Shown: positions 5,283 through 12,826, numbered from the stretch's first letter. The stretch is 13,992 nt of DNA from Candidatus Moranbacteria bacterium CG_4_8_14_3_um_filter_41_13 (GCA_002782305.1 PFHN01000025.1:1-13992); one strand, 5' to 3'. The notes: generated from the letters alone by a model not told the origin. Numbers and translations: made by a program.

Positions 5283-5918
5283 TTAGTCTATTCTGAGTTT
5301 AGTGAGGAGTTCTGCGGGGGTGTCCATAATATTTTCCTGACCAGTGGATATGAGAGCTTCTTTGCTATTGAGCCCCCAGGAAACAGAAATAATATCGAGT
5401 CCGATTTTTCGGCACGCTTCTATATCGCGTACTTCATCGCCGATATAGATTGTTTCTGAGAGGAGAAGTTTTTCTTTCTTGAGAGCTTCCTTGAGTGACT
5501 GTGCTTTGTTGAACAGTTTACCATGATAGAAAAAATCTATAGGAAGATTATTTTTGTCTATAATAATCTTTATTGTTTCTTCTTTGCTAGAGGAAACAAT
5601 ACCGATACGACAATTCTGAGTATGAAGTTTTATTAAAATATCTTTCATACCAGTAAAGAGCGGTACTATAGGAGCAACCTTCGTATATTCTTCACGTCCA
5701 CGTTTCAATATTTGTGGAAGGAAGAATATGCGCCAACCGAGACGTTTCCAGATGAGATTTTTCAGGTGGAGTTTCTTTATTGCTGGTATTTCTTCTGAAC
5801 GGATGGGAGAAAAATGGAATTCTTCTGCGAGTACATTGACTATGGTGAAAAAAATCGGCTCGATATTAACGAGTGTGCCATCAAGATCAAAAATGATAGT
5901 TTTCTTTTGTGTATCCAT
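5283..5918 (-). CDS. HAD-superfamily hydrolase, phosphoglycolate phosphatase-like
   Basis: A 211-residue HAD phosphatase with a helical C1 cap. Motif I FDLDGTLV (D11 nucleophile, D13 acid/base) is at the N-terminus; motif II is GIVSSS (105-111); the motif III lysine is probably K138 (FNKAQS); motif IV is GDEVRDIEA (160-168, D161 and D165 binding Mg2+). The cap between residues ~20 and 90 is basic and Trp/Phe-rich. Such proteins hydrolyse small phosphate esters (phosphoglycolate, pyrophosphate, nucleoside or sugar phosphates); substrate cannot be read from sequence. The start is the ATG a few residues before motif I; no Shine-Dalgarno. It is a single gene, tail to tail with the flavoprotein gene and head to head with mreB. 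Stop TAA. Confidence 0.9.
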   Translation of the reverse strand: MDTQKKTIIFDLDGTLVNIEPIFFTIVNVLAEEFHFSPIRSEEIPAIKKLHLKNLIWKRLGWRIFFLPQILKRGREEYTKVAPIVPLFTGMKDILIKLHTQNCRIGIVSSSKEETIKIIIDKNNLPIDFFYHGKLFNKAQSLKEALKKEKLLLSETIYIGDEVRDIEACRKIGLDIISVSWGLNSKEALISTGQENIMDTPAELLTKLRID

Positions 5919-5941
5919 ATATAGATATGATTCTAATATGT

Positions 5942-5971
5942 AGTATAGGTCTATTCTACTCTTTGGAGCAA
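5942..5971 (-). promoter_or_regulatory. Possible promoter of the HAD hydrolase gene
   Basis: On the minus strand TATACT (5947-5942) is a good -10 box, with TTGCTC (5971-5966) 18 bp upstream as a weak -35 (only TTG matches). The start would be about 15-20 nt before the ATG. Confidence 0.35.
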
Positions 5972-6029
5972 ATGTGAGGAGGAAAAGAGTGTTATTTTCC
6001 TTTGGCTGGAGTATTTCGGAGAAATGCGT

Positions 6030-6035
6030 TAGAAT
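6030..6035 (+). promoter_or_regulatory. Possible -10 box upstream of mreB
   Basis: TAGAAT at 6030-6035 lies 33 nt before the mreB ATG. The nearest -35-like hexamer, TTGGCT at 6002-6007, is 22 bp away, too far for a standard promoter, so this is tentative. The 150-nt gap between the divergent HAD gene and mreB holds nothing else I can name. Confidence 0.25.
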
Positions 6036-6068
6036 AGAGGATATCTTGTTTTTTTATGTTTTTCTCTT

Positions 6069-7163
6069 ATGTCTCAAATAGAGCGTTTTTTCAAGAGTTT
6101 CCAAAAAACCATTATTGAGCGATTTTTTGGGCATTTAACCCAAGATATTGGTATTGATTTGGGTACGGCCAATATTTTGGTATATGTGAAGGGTAAGGGG
6201 ATTATTATCAATGAGCCTTCGGTTGTGGCTGTCAATCAGCGTACAGGGCAAATCTTGGCTATTGGTAGGGAAGCCAAGAAGATGGTAGGGAAGACTCCTG
6301 GACACATTGTCGCCACTCGCCCACTTGTCGATGGTGTTGTGAGTGATTTCGAAGTGACGGAGCAAATGCTTCGGTATTTCATTAACAAAGTTACGAAAGA
6401 TAATTTTGCTTTCCTGCGTAGACCAAGAGTGCTCATTGGCATTCCATCGGGCGTTACAGAAGTGGAGAAACGTGCTGTGACTGAGGCAGCCTTGAATGCT
6501 GGTGCTCGTCAGGTGTTTCTCATTGATGAACCAATGGCAGCTGCTATCGGTGCGAGGCTTCCTGTCATTGATGCGACTGGAAATATGGTTGTGGATATTG
6601 GTGGAGGGACGACAGAAATTGCGGTCATCTCTCTTGGTGGAGTTGTACTTTCTCGGAGTCTTCGCATTGCTGGTGATGAGATGAATGAAGATATTGTGCG
6701 GTATGCTCGTGATGAATTCAATATTCTTATCGGAGAGAAGACCGCTGAAGAAGCAAAAATTGCTATTGGAAGTGCCTATCCTCAGCGGGAACATCTGACT
6801 TTCCCCTTACGCGGTCGTGATCTCGTTTCTGGACTACCGAAAGAAGTTATTGCGACTGATGAACATATTCGTGAAGCGCTTTCCAGATCAACTCGCATCA
6901 TCGTGAACAGCATCAAGACCATTGTTGAGGAAACCCCACCAGAACTTCTCGCAGATATTATGCATCGTGGAATCATTCTTGCTGGTGGAGGGAGCTTGAT
7001 TCGAGGACTCGATAAACTTATCGCTAACCAAACAGGTATTCCTGTACGCCTGATGGAAGACCCTCTGACAGCAGTCGTGAGAGGAACAGGCATTGTTCTC
7101 GATGATATGGAACACTTACACGAGGTGCTCATCGAGGAAGATGAACATCGTCCTCTTGGATAA
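6069..7163 (+). CDS. mreB: Rod-shape-determining actin homologue MreB
   Basis: MreB polymerises on the inner face of the membrane and guides lateral wall synthesis by the elongasome. The 364 residues include phosphate-1 motif DIGIDLGTANILVYV (26-40), phosphate-2 motif VVDIGGGTTEIAVI (174-187) and adenosine motif GIILAGGGSLIRGLDKLI (301-318). The first ~20 residues (IERFFKSFQKTIIERFF) form a probable amphipathic helix with paired aromatic residues and basic residues, longer than the short leader of many MreB proteins and suited to membrane binding. The ATG at 6069 follows a T-rich stretch without Shine-Dalgarno; no alternative ATG occurs before the conserved core. First gene of an mreB-mreC-mreD-mrdA operon; 34 nt separate it from mreC. 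Stop TAA. Confidence 0.97.
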   Translation: MSQIERFFKSFQKTIIERFFGHLTQDIGIDLGTANILVYVKGKGIIINEPSVVAVNQRTGQILAIGREAKKMVGKTPGHIVATRPLVDGVVSDFEVTEQMLRYFINKVTKDNFAFLRRPRVLIGIPSGVTEVEKRAVTEAALNAGARQVFLIDEPMAAAIGARLPVIDATGNMVVDIGGGTTEIAVISLGGVVLSRSLRIAGDEMNEDIVRYARDEFNILIGEKTAEEAKIAIGSAYPQREHLTFPLRGRDLVSGLPKEVIATDEHIREALSRSTRIIVNSIKTIVEETPPELLADIMHRGIILAGGGSLIRGLDKLIANQTGIPVRLMEDPLTAVVRGTGIVLDDMEHLHEVLIEEDEHRPLG

Positions 7164-7197
7164 AAGATATTTTCTTTATTTCTTACTTTTTCCCTTT

Positions 7198-8016
7198 ATG
7201 TCTGTACGCCAAAGCTTGACCAAAACAAAACTTTTCCGTGCCTTGATGCTTTTTTGTCTTGTATTTTTGGTAGTACATTTCGGTCCACCATCATTCGTGA
7301 AACCAGTACGTTTCGTGGCGATGACTATTGTTTCTCCCATTCAGAAAATGACTTCTTTTGTCGCTTTCAAAATACAAAGTACCTATGAGTTTTTTTCTTC
7401 TATCGGAGATTTGAAACGTGAGAATGAACGCCTCGAGAAAGAGCGATTGAATCTTCTGGCAGAGAATGTGCGATATGCGGATGTGGTCAAGGACAATGAT
7501 GAACTGCGGAAAGAGATAGGTCTTCTCCCGCGGAATAAATTTTCACTCAAGGCATCAACAGTCATTGGTCGTGATATTTCTGGGATGGGAAGTTTCCTTC
7601 TTATCGACAAGGGGTCTCTTGATGGCATAGCAAGTGGTATGTCCGTCATCGTAGGAAATGGTATCCTCGTAGGCAAGATAGGAGAAGTATTCCCAGCGAG
7701 TGCACGCGTTATACTTCTCTCGAATCCGGAAAGCTTGATGAGTGGTATTACTCTTGACACCGATGCAAAAGGAATTGTGAAAGGGGAATATGGACTTGGC
7801 TTACTCTTTGATATGGTTTTGCAAACAGATGTACTCAAGGCAGGGAGCACTATCGTGACTTCTGGTCTGGGTGGTGATGTACCAAGAGGTCTTCTAATTG
7901 GTACTCTGCAAGAGCCACGTCTTTCTTCTGACAGATTATTTCAACAAGCTTCTATTCTTTCTCCTATACGCTTTGATCGCATCCATTATGTTTTTGTGAT
8001 TCAAGAGGTGTTATAA
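7198..8016 (+). CDS. mreC: Rod-shape-determining protein MreC
   Basis: MreC is an elongasome scaffold anchored by one membrane helix, with an extracytoplasmic coiled coil and beta-barrel domains that activate PBP2. The 272 residues show a basic N-terminus, a membrane helix near 12-27 (ending LVFLVVHF), a coiled coil at about 68-108 (LKRENERLEKERLNLLAEN and onwards), and the beta domains from ~115, with the typical IDKGSLDGIASGMSVIV and GILVGKIGEV segments. Upstream in-frame ATGs at 7093 and 7141 would overlap mreB; 7198 is chosen because it gives the standard short cytoplasmic tail, though 7141 cannot be excluded. An internal GAGGTG near the 3' end (8005-8010) can act as the mreD ribosome-binding site. 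Stop TAA. Confidence 0.93.
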   Translation: MSVRQSLTKTKLFRALMLFCLVFLVVHFGPPSFVKPVRFVAMTIVSPIQKMTSFVAFKIQSTYEFFSSIGDLKRENERLEKERLNLLAENVRYADVVKDNDELRKEIGLLPRNKFSLKASTVIGRDISGMGSFLLIDKGSLDGIASGMSVIVGNGILVGKIGEVFPASARVILLSNPESLMSGITLDTDAKGIVKGEYGLGLLFDMVLQTDVLKAGSTIVTSGLGGDVPRGLLIGTLQEPRLSSDRLFQQASILSPIRFDRIHYVFVIQEVL

Positions 8017-8019
8017 GCT

Positions 8020-8568
8020 ATGAAAATTTTTTTCTTACATCTCATCTTTATCCTCAGTGTGTTTCTTCTCGAAGTTTCTTTTCTTGATATACTTTTCCCT
8101 TTGCTGTCTGCACCTCTCGTTATCCTTCTTGTGATTGTGAACTGGGCACTCCTTCTGCCATTCCCTGCTGTTCTTTTCCGTACACTTCCTTTGGCAATAC
8201 TGTTTGATATCGCAATTGTCTCTCCAGGCACACTCACGCTGTATTCTCTTCTTCTTGTGTATGTCACAGGGTTTCTGACGCGGCGTTTCCTTGCAGATCA
8301 TCATTCGAGTTTTGTATTTCTCTTTATACTGTTTGCCTTTATGAGCACACTTGGTTTTTCTTTGTTTGCATTCTTTTTCTCTTCAGGGATGTCGTTTTTT
8401 TCGAGTGATAACAAAACAGCATTGTTTTCACTATTTCTTTCTTCTCAGCATATTGTACTCACATTTTTTCTTTGCATACCACTTTTCATCATATGCTCAT
8501 ATGCCGTCAAGAGGTTTCATCTTTACATACAGCTTGTAGACGGTGCTGCCTCAAGAAATATTCGTTAA
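8020..8568 (+). CDS. mreD: Rod-shape-determining protein MreD
   Basis: A 182-residue, almost wholly hydrophobic protein with about five to six membrane helices. Sequence conservation in MreD is low, so the call rests on the N-terminal pattern (short start, then a Phe/Leu-rich helix with an acidic residue, LEVSFLDILFP), the RTLPLAILFDIAIVSPGTLT segment (close to the F..G...D......G family pattern), size, and its place between mreC and mrdA. It starts 3 nt after the mreC stop with GAGGTG 9 nt upstream, one of the few Shine-Dalgarno-like sites in the window, consistent with coupled translation. Stop TAA. Confidence 0.87.
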   Translation: MKIFFLHLIFILSVFLLEVSFLDILFPLLSAPLVILLVIVNWALLLPFPAVLFRTLPLAILFDIAIVSPGTLTLYSLLLVYVTGFLTRRFLADHHSSFVFLFILFAFMSTLGFSLFAFFFSSGMSFFSSDNKTALFSLFLSSQHIVLTFFLCIPLFIICSYAVKRFHLYIQLVDGAASRNIR

Positions 8569-8578
8569 ATCTCTCCCT

Positions 8579-10477
8579 ATGCCTTTTTTTGAAGGAAAAC
8601 CAAGAAAAATATCGGATAAACGTGGCATGGAAATCGACGATGCTGTTCTTACGATAACCGAAGCCGATGCCGTGAAAATGGAATGGCCACTGCATCGTTT
8701 CTTTTTGCAGTTTCTTTTTCTTTTTGCACTTCTTTTCTTCGTGGGTATTCTGGTGAGAATCGGTTACCTGAATATTGTGAAAGGAGGAGAGTATCAACTG
8801 AAAGCTGAACACAATAGTTTACGAGAGATTGTGATTCCTGCACCAAGAGGTATTTTCTATGATCGTTTCGGGAAGTCACTCGTCACCAATGAGCCAAGTA
8901 TCGATGTTGTGATTATTCCTATTGATCTTCCCAAAGAAACAGAGAAGAGAGATGCTATAGAGTCGATGCTTGTTTCTACTTTCTCTGTGGATGAACAAGT
9001 GGTGCGTGACCTCTTCGCATCTCTTGCTCCTCGTTCGATACAGCCAGTACTTCTGAAAGAGAAAATAAGTCAAGAAGAGATGATTCTTTTTCTCAGTCGC
9101 AATCGGGATTTACCAGGGGTGAGTTTATATAAAACCACAGGACGTCGTTATACCGATAGTGTGATTTTTTCTCATCTCCTCGGTTATGAGGGAAAGATTC
9201 GTAAAGAGGAACTACTACTACATCCGGATTATTTGATGACTGATTCTATCGGAAAACAGGGTATTGAGAAGAGTTACGATGAAGTATTGCGAGGAAAGAA
9301 TGGCTTTACGCGGGCAGAGGTGGACGCACTCGGTCACGTGAAGCAAGGGCTTGGTATCGTGCCTCCTGTGCCAGGGAGTGACCTTATTTTGAATATTGAT
9401 GCGCTCCTTCAGAAGAAAGTGTTCGATGAACTTCAGTTACTCCTCGAGAAAAAGAATCTGAAACAGGCGGCGGCCATCGTGATGGATCCAAGAGATGGTG
9501 CAGTGCGCGCCATGGTGAGTCTTCCGAGTTATGATAACAATCTTTTTGCTGGAGGTATTTCTTCGGAGAATTACAAGACGCTGACAGATGATGCATCACT
9601 CCCACTCTTCAATCGTGCGCTTTCTGGAGAATATCCACCAGGATCGACGATCAAGCCAGTCATTGCCACTGCTGCACTCGCAGAGAATGTGATCAATCAA
9701 TCAACGATGGTGAATGGTCTCGGAGGTATACTCAAGGTGGGTAATTTCAGTTTTCGTGATTGGACAGCTCACGGAACGAGCACAGTGAGGCAGGCTATTG
9801 CAGAGAGTAATGATATTTTTTTCTATACAATTGGTGGAGGATACGGAGGAATAGCGGGACTTGGTATGGATCGTATGAAGAAGTATGAAAATCTTTTTGG
9901 ATATGGTGAAAGAACGGGTATTGATATTGGCGGAGAAGCCACTGGTTTTATACCGAGCCCTCTATGGAAGAAAGAAAAGGTCGGAGAACGGTGGTATATC
10001 GGGGATGATTATCACGCAGCCATTGGTCAAGGTTTTATTACTGCAACACCGCTTCAGATTCTCAATTCTATTAACACTATTGCCAATGGCGGTACGCTCT
10101 ATAAACCAAAGATAGTTTCTCAAGTGCGTTCTACCGAAGGAGTAGTGACCAAACTGCCTACTGAGATTTTGCGCAGTAATTTCGTCAATCCTGATATTCT
10201 GCGTATTGTGCGTGAGGGGATGAGAGAAACAGTTACGAGCGGAACAGCAACGTCGCTGAAAGCACTCCCAGTAGAAGTAGCTGGCAAGACCGGTACGGCT
10301 CAGTTCGGGAATGAAAATAAAACGCATGGCTGGTTCGTTTCTTTCGCGCCATATGAACATCCAGTGCTCGCGATGATTGTGCTGGTAGAGGGTCAAGGAA
10401 TGGAGGGCTATAACGCTGTCCCAGTCACACAAAGCGTGTATGATTGGTATTTCTCTCGTACAGATCTGCATGAATAA
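8579..10477 (+). CDS. mrdA: Penicillin-binding protein 2 (peptidoglycan D,D-transpeptidase of the elongasome)
   Basis: A class B PBP that cross-links peptidoglycan during rod elongation, working with RodA and MreBCD. From the ATG at 8579 it has 632 residues: cytoplasmic tail 1-38, a single membrane helix about 40-60, the pedestal domain opening with PAPRGIFYDRFGKSLVTN (~87-104), and the transpeptidase domain with YPPGSTIK (nucleophile S356, K359), SND (410-412) and KTGTAQ (570-575). Motif spacing is that of a functional enzyme. A GTG at 8543 would extend it 12 residues into mreD; ATG 8579, 10 nt past the mreD stop, is preferred, with no Shine-Dalgarno. rodA, often next to mrdA, is not here; a promoter region and greA follow. 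Stop TAA. Confidence 0.95.
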   Translation: MPFFEGKPRKISDKRGMEIDDAVLTITEADAVKMEWPLHRFFLQFLFLFALLFFVGILVRIGYLNIVKGGEYQLKAEHNSLREIVIPAPRGIFYDRFGKSLVTNEPSIDVVIIPIDLPKETEKRDAIESMLVSTFSVDEQVVRDLFASLAPRSIQPVLLKEKISQEEMILFLSRNRDLPGVSLYKTTGRRYTDSVIFSHLLGYEGKIRKEELLLHPDYLMTDSIGKQGIEKSYDEVLRGKNGFTRAEVDALGHVKQGLGIVPPVPGSDLILNIDALLQKKVFDELQLLLEKKNLKQAAAIVMDPRDGAVRAMVSLPSYDNNLFAGGISSENYKTLTDDASLPLFNRALSGEYPPGSTIKPVIATAALAENVINQSTMVNGLGGILKVGNFSFRDWTAHGTSTVRQAIAESNDIFFYTIGGGYGGIAGLGMDRMKKYENLFGYGERTGIDIGGEATGFIPSPLWKKEKVGERWYIGDDYHAAIGQGFITATPLQILNSINTIANGGTLYKPKIVSQVRSTEGVVTKLPTEILRSNFVNPDILRIVREGMRETVTSGTATSLKALPVEVAGKTGTAQFGNENKTHGWFVSFAPYEHPVLAMIVLVEGQGMEGYNAVPVTQSVYDWYFSRTDLHE

Positions 10478-10523
10478 ATGTCTTTTTTTAGTGAAAAACA
10501 ATAGGTATTGAAAAAGAGAATAA

Positions 10524-10539
10524 TCCCTTTATAGAGGGA
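10524..10539. other. Short hairpin between mrdA and greA
   Basis: TCCCT (10524-10528) pairs with AGGGA (10535-10539) around a 6-nt loop, 46 nt after the mrdA stop. It is followed by A, not T, on the plus strand, so it is not a standard terminator. It may mark the 3' end of the mre operon mRNA. The rest of 10478-10575 shows nothing recognisable. Confidence 0.35.
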
Positions 10540-10576
10540 AAAATTAGGAATATCAAGCTGAAAAATGAGGATACAG

Positions 10577-10604
10577 TTGACATTTCGCTCATTTTTGATA
10601 GTAT
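10577..10604 (+). promoter_or_regulatory. Upstream promoter of greA
   Basis: A perfect TTGACA (10577-10582) and TAGTAT (10599-10604), 16 bp apart. The start would be near 10611, so the transcript meets the terminator-like hairpin at 10627-10653 before reaching greA at 10694. Confidence 0.7.
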
Positions 10605-10626
10605 GTAGGAACTTTAGAGTATCTTC

Positions 10627-10653
10627 TCTCCTTTGGAAAGGAGATTTTCTTTT
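10627..10653 (+). terminator. Terminator-like hairpin in the greA leader (possible attenuator)
   Basis: TCTCCTT (10627-10633) and AAGGAGA (10638-10644) form a 7-bp stem around a 4-nt loop, followed by TTTTCTTTT (10645-10653). It lies about 16 nt into the transcript from the upstream promoter and 40 nt before the greA ATG. It could end a ~40-nt RNA or regulate greA. Confidence 0.6.
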
Positions 10654-10681
10654 GAAAAGGTGATATAAAAATTGATTCATT

Positions 10682-10687
10682 TATAAT
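10682..10687 (+). promoter_or_regulatory. Second possible -10 box for greA, consistent with a leaderless mRNA
   Basis: A perfect TATAAT ends 6 nt before the greA ATG at 10694, so transcription from it would begin at or next to the start codon. No good -35 exists 16-18 bp upstream, and no Shine-Dalgarno precedes greA. Confidence 0.4.
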
Positions 10688-10693
10688 ACGTAT

Positions 10694-11149
10694 ATGGCAA
10701 GAATTTTTACTGAAGAAGGATTGAAAAAACTGAATGATGAATTAAACGAGAGGAGAACAACGCTCCGCTATGAGATTTCTGCAGCAATAAAAGACGCAAA
10801 GGAGCAAGGGGATCTTTCTGAAAATGCTGATTATAGTGATGCCAAACATCGTCAGAATGAGAACGAATCTCGTATTGGAGATTTGGAAGCGATGCTCAAA
10901 GAAGCTGTCATTGCAACGAAGCAGAAAGGTGTCTCAGCTGTGGCTATGGGTTCGAAACTCACCGTGAAAATAAAAGAAAGAGAACTTCATTTCGAAATTG
11001 TTGGATCAAATGAAGTCGATCCTGCCTCAGGGAAGATTTCCAATGAATCACCACTAGGTAAAGAATTCATCGGCAAGAAGAAAGGTGATACAGTGAAAGT
11101 TACTGCACCATCTGGAGAACTTTCATACGAAATTATTGCTATTCACTAG
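10694..11149 (+). CDS. greA: Transcription elongation factor GreA
   Basis: GreA enters the secondary channel of RNA polymerase and stimulates cleavage of backtracked RNA. The 151 residues are near the usual 158. The N-terminal coiled coil (about 5-75) carries the catalytic acidic tip GDLSENADYSDAK (39-51; D40 and E43 correspond to the Mg2+-coordinating pair of E. coli GreA). The C-terminal FKBP-like domain has the family segment ISNESPLGKEFIGKKKGD (115-132). ATG 10694 begins the canonical N-terminus ARIFTEEGLKKL. It stands alone behind its own promoter region, with a hairpin in the leader. Stop TAG. Confidence 0.97.
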   Translation: MARIFTEEGLKKLNDELNERRTTLRYEISAAIKDAKEQGDLSENADYSDAKHRQNENESRIGDLEAMLKEAVIATKQKGVSAVAMGSKLTVKIKERELHFEIVGSNEVDPASGKISNESPLGKEFIGKKKGDTVKVTAPSGELSYEIIAIH

Positions 11150-11181
11150 AGATTTCTTGCAAAATTATGATATCCCGAGTG

Positions 11182-11197
11182 AAAACCCAGGTTTTTT
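11182..11197 (+). terminator. Weak terminator-like hairpin after greA
   Basis: AAAAC (11182-11186) and GTTTT (11191-11195) close a 4-nt loop and are followed by TT, C, TT. The stem is short and AT-rich, so termination is uncertain. Confidence 0.35.
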
Positions 11198-11198
11198 C

Positions 11199-11226
11199 TT
11201 GTATTTTCCTTCAAATAGGGTACAAT
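11199..11226 (+). promoter_or_regulatory. Promoter of lysS
   Basis: TACAAT at 11221-11226 (preceded by GGG) with TTGTAT at 11199-11204 as a weak -35, spacer 16 bp. The start would be near 11233, giving a ~33-nt leader that contains GGGAG 6 nt before the lysS ATG, a plausible Shine-Dalgarno. Confidence 0.5.
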
Positions 11227-11265
11227 ATGTTTATAAAGAAATGAACATTTTAACGGGAGTCTTTT

Positions 11266-12726
11266 ATGCGTGAAGATATTTTGACAATGAGAAGAGAGAA
11301 ACTCGCTTTGCTTACTAAGGAGCGAGGGACTGCCTATCCAGAAAATGCACCCCGTACCCATACAAATGAGGAGGCAACAACCCAGTTTGATGTCTTGAGC
11401 ACATCCGAAGAAAATGTTTCTTTGGTGGGGCGTATCAGATCACTTCGAGTGATGGGAAAAATAGCTTTCTGTCATCTCGAAGATGGATCAGGACAGATGC
11501 AGGGATTCTTCTCACTCGAAATGCTTGGCGAAGAATCATTTCGTTTATTTAAGAGTACTGTCGAGACGGGAGATTTTCTTTCTATTACTGGGACACTTTT
11601 TTTGACGAAACAAAATGAAAAGAGCGTGCACGTTACGACGTGGCAGATGCTTTCCAAATCCCTTCGTCCTATCCCGACAGAATTCTATGGACTCAAAGAT
11701 GAAGAAGAACTTCTGCGTCGTCGTTACCTCGATCTTCTTTCAAACAAAGAAACGCGAGAGCTCTTTGTGAAGAAAAATATTTTTTGGCAAACTATTCGCG
11801 CAACACTGACCAATGAAAAATTTCTCGAAGTGCAAACTCCGGTACTCGAGCACATTCCTGGAGGAGCGGAAGCGAAACCATTTGTGACACATCATAATGC
11901 TCTCAATCAGGATTTCTACCTGCGTATTTCTCTCGAGCTTCCTCTGAAACGATTGCTCGTGGGTGGGTATGAACGGGTGTTCGAAATAGGGCGCGTTTTT
12001 CGCAATGAAGGTATCGATCGTGAACACCTGCAAGAGTTCGACCATATGGAGTTTTATGCTTCTTATATGAATATGGATCAGGGTATGGCGCTCACAGAAA
12101 CGTTGTACAAAAATGTTGCCCGCGCAGTACTCGGTGATACGATGCAGTCAGAATATAATGGTGAAATCATTGATTGGAACAAACCCTTTGCTCATGTGGA
12201 TTATTTTACTGAGTTCAAAAAAGAAACAGGTCTTGATTTATCGGAGGATCTCACTCTCGAAGTACTCAAAGCGAAAGCCGACGAACTGCATATCAAATAT
12301 GAGCCATCTGCTGGCAAAGGTCGGATGATCGATACTCTGTACAAGAAGACAGTACGTCAGAAACTGATTCAGCCATGTTTTCTTATCGGACAACCACTCG
12401 AAGTGTCACCCCTTGCCAAGATCGATCCAAATAATAGCAGGAGAACCTTGCGCTTTCAACCTGTTGTTGGCACCAGTGAAGTGGGTAATGGTTTTGCAGA
12501 ACTCAATGATCCGATTGATCAGAGGAAACGTTTCGAAGAGCAGATGAAGCTTCGTGACGCAGGAGATGAAGAAGGAATGATGCTGGATGAAGATTTCCTC
12601 CAGGCACTCGAATACGGTATGCCTCCAGCGTGCGGATTTGGATTAAGCGAACGCCTCTTCGCTATTTTGATGAATCGCTCCGTAAGAGAGACAGTGATTT
12701 TTCCACCGATGAAAGAGAAAGAATAA
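11266..12726 (+). CDS. lysS: Lysyl-tRNA synthetase, class II
   Basis: Charges tRNA-Lys in the cytoplasm. The 486 residues match the usual 490-510. An N-terminal helix (MREDILTMRREKLALLTKER) leads to the OB-fold anticodon-binding domain (about 50-140, VSLVGRIRSLRVMGK...FCHLEDGSGQMQGFF). The class II catalytic core follows: motif 1 with FLEVQTPVLEHIPGGAEAKP (186-205), motif 2 RVFRNEGIDREHLQEFDHME (243-262), motif 3 GFGLSERLFAILMN (457-470) to RETVIFPPMK. Motif 3 reads GLSER where common bacterial LysRS has GIDR; the arginine is kept. LysRS is favoured over AspRS/AsnRS because of the PGGAEAKPF segment and the (Y)GLKD-EE-LRRRYLDLLSN block. It has its own promoter and a GGGAG site; the tRNA begins 5 nt after its TAA stop. 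Confidence 0.95.
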   Translation: MREDILTMRREKLALLTKERGTAYPENAPRTHTNEEATTQFDVLSTSEENVSLVGRIRSLRVMGKIAFCHLEDGSGQMQGFFSLEMLGEESFRLFKSTVETGDFLSITGTLFLTKQNEKSVHVTTWQMLSKSLRPIPTEFYGLKDEEELLRRRYLDLLSNKETRELFVKKNIFWQTIRATLTNEKFLEVQTPVLEHIPGGAEAKPFVTHHNALNQDFYLRISLELPLKRLLVGGYERVFEIGRVFRNEGIDREHLQEFDHMEFYASYMNMDQGMALTETLYKNVARAVLGDTMQSEYNGEIIDWNKPFAHVDYFTEFKKETGLDLSEDLTLEVLKAKADELHIKYEPSAGKGRMIDTLYKKTVRQKLIQPCFLIGQPLEVSPLAKIDPNNSRRTLRFQPVVGTSEVGNGFAELNDPIDQRKRFEEQMKLRDAGDEEGMMLDEDFLQALEYGMPPACGFGLSERLFAILMNRSVRETVIFPPMKEKE

Positions 12727-12731
12727 ACGGG

Positions 12732-12805
12732 GGATGATTAGCTCAGTTGGTTAGAGCATTGCATTCACATTGCAGGGGTCACTGGTTCGAATCCAGTATC
12801 ATCCA
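12732..12805 (+). tRNA. tRNA-Val (anticodon CAC)
   Basis: A complete cloverleaf: acceptor stem GGATGAT (12732-12738) with ATCATCC (12798-12804), discriminator A at 12805; D arm GCTC/GAGC around a 9-nt loop; anticodon stem TTGCA/TGCAG enclosing TTCACAT, anticodon CAC, reading GUG (Val); 5-nt variable loop; T arm ACTGG/CCAGT with loop TTCGAAT. The 3' CCA is not encoded (genomic bases after the discriminator are CAA), so CCA must be added by the nucleotidyltransferase. It begins 5 nt after the lysS stop with no promoter of its own visible, so it is probably excised from the lysS mRNA. Confidence 0.96.
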
Positions 12806-12807
12806 CA

Positions 12808-12826
12808 AAAAAATCCATCATTTTTT
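12808..12826 (+). terminator. Weak AT-only hairpin after tRNA-Val
   Basis: A6T (12808-12814) can pair with AT6 (12820-12826) around CCATC. The stem has no GC pair. It could mark the end of the lysS-tRNA transcript; equally, transcription may run on into serS, 42 nt beyond the tRNA. Confidence 0.3.

Noticed and set aside
3100..5918. A functional gene cluster formed by the ferric-reductase-like, BaiN-type and HAD genes
   Set aside because: They are in alternating orientation with separate promoters; no shared pathway can be read from them.
6135..7132. Long minus-strand open frames across mreB
   Set aside because: They are antisense to a clearly conserved gene and have no recognisable motifs.
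7093..7197. mreC start at 7093 or 7141
   Set aside because: Both overlap mreB (by 71 and 23 nt) and give an atypical N-terminus; 7198 gives the normal short tail plus membrane helix. 7141 remains a minor possibility.
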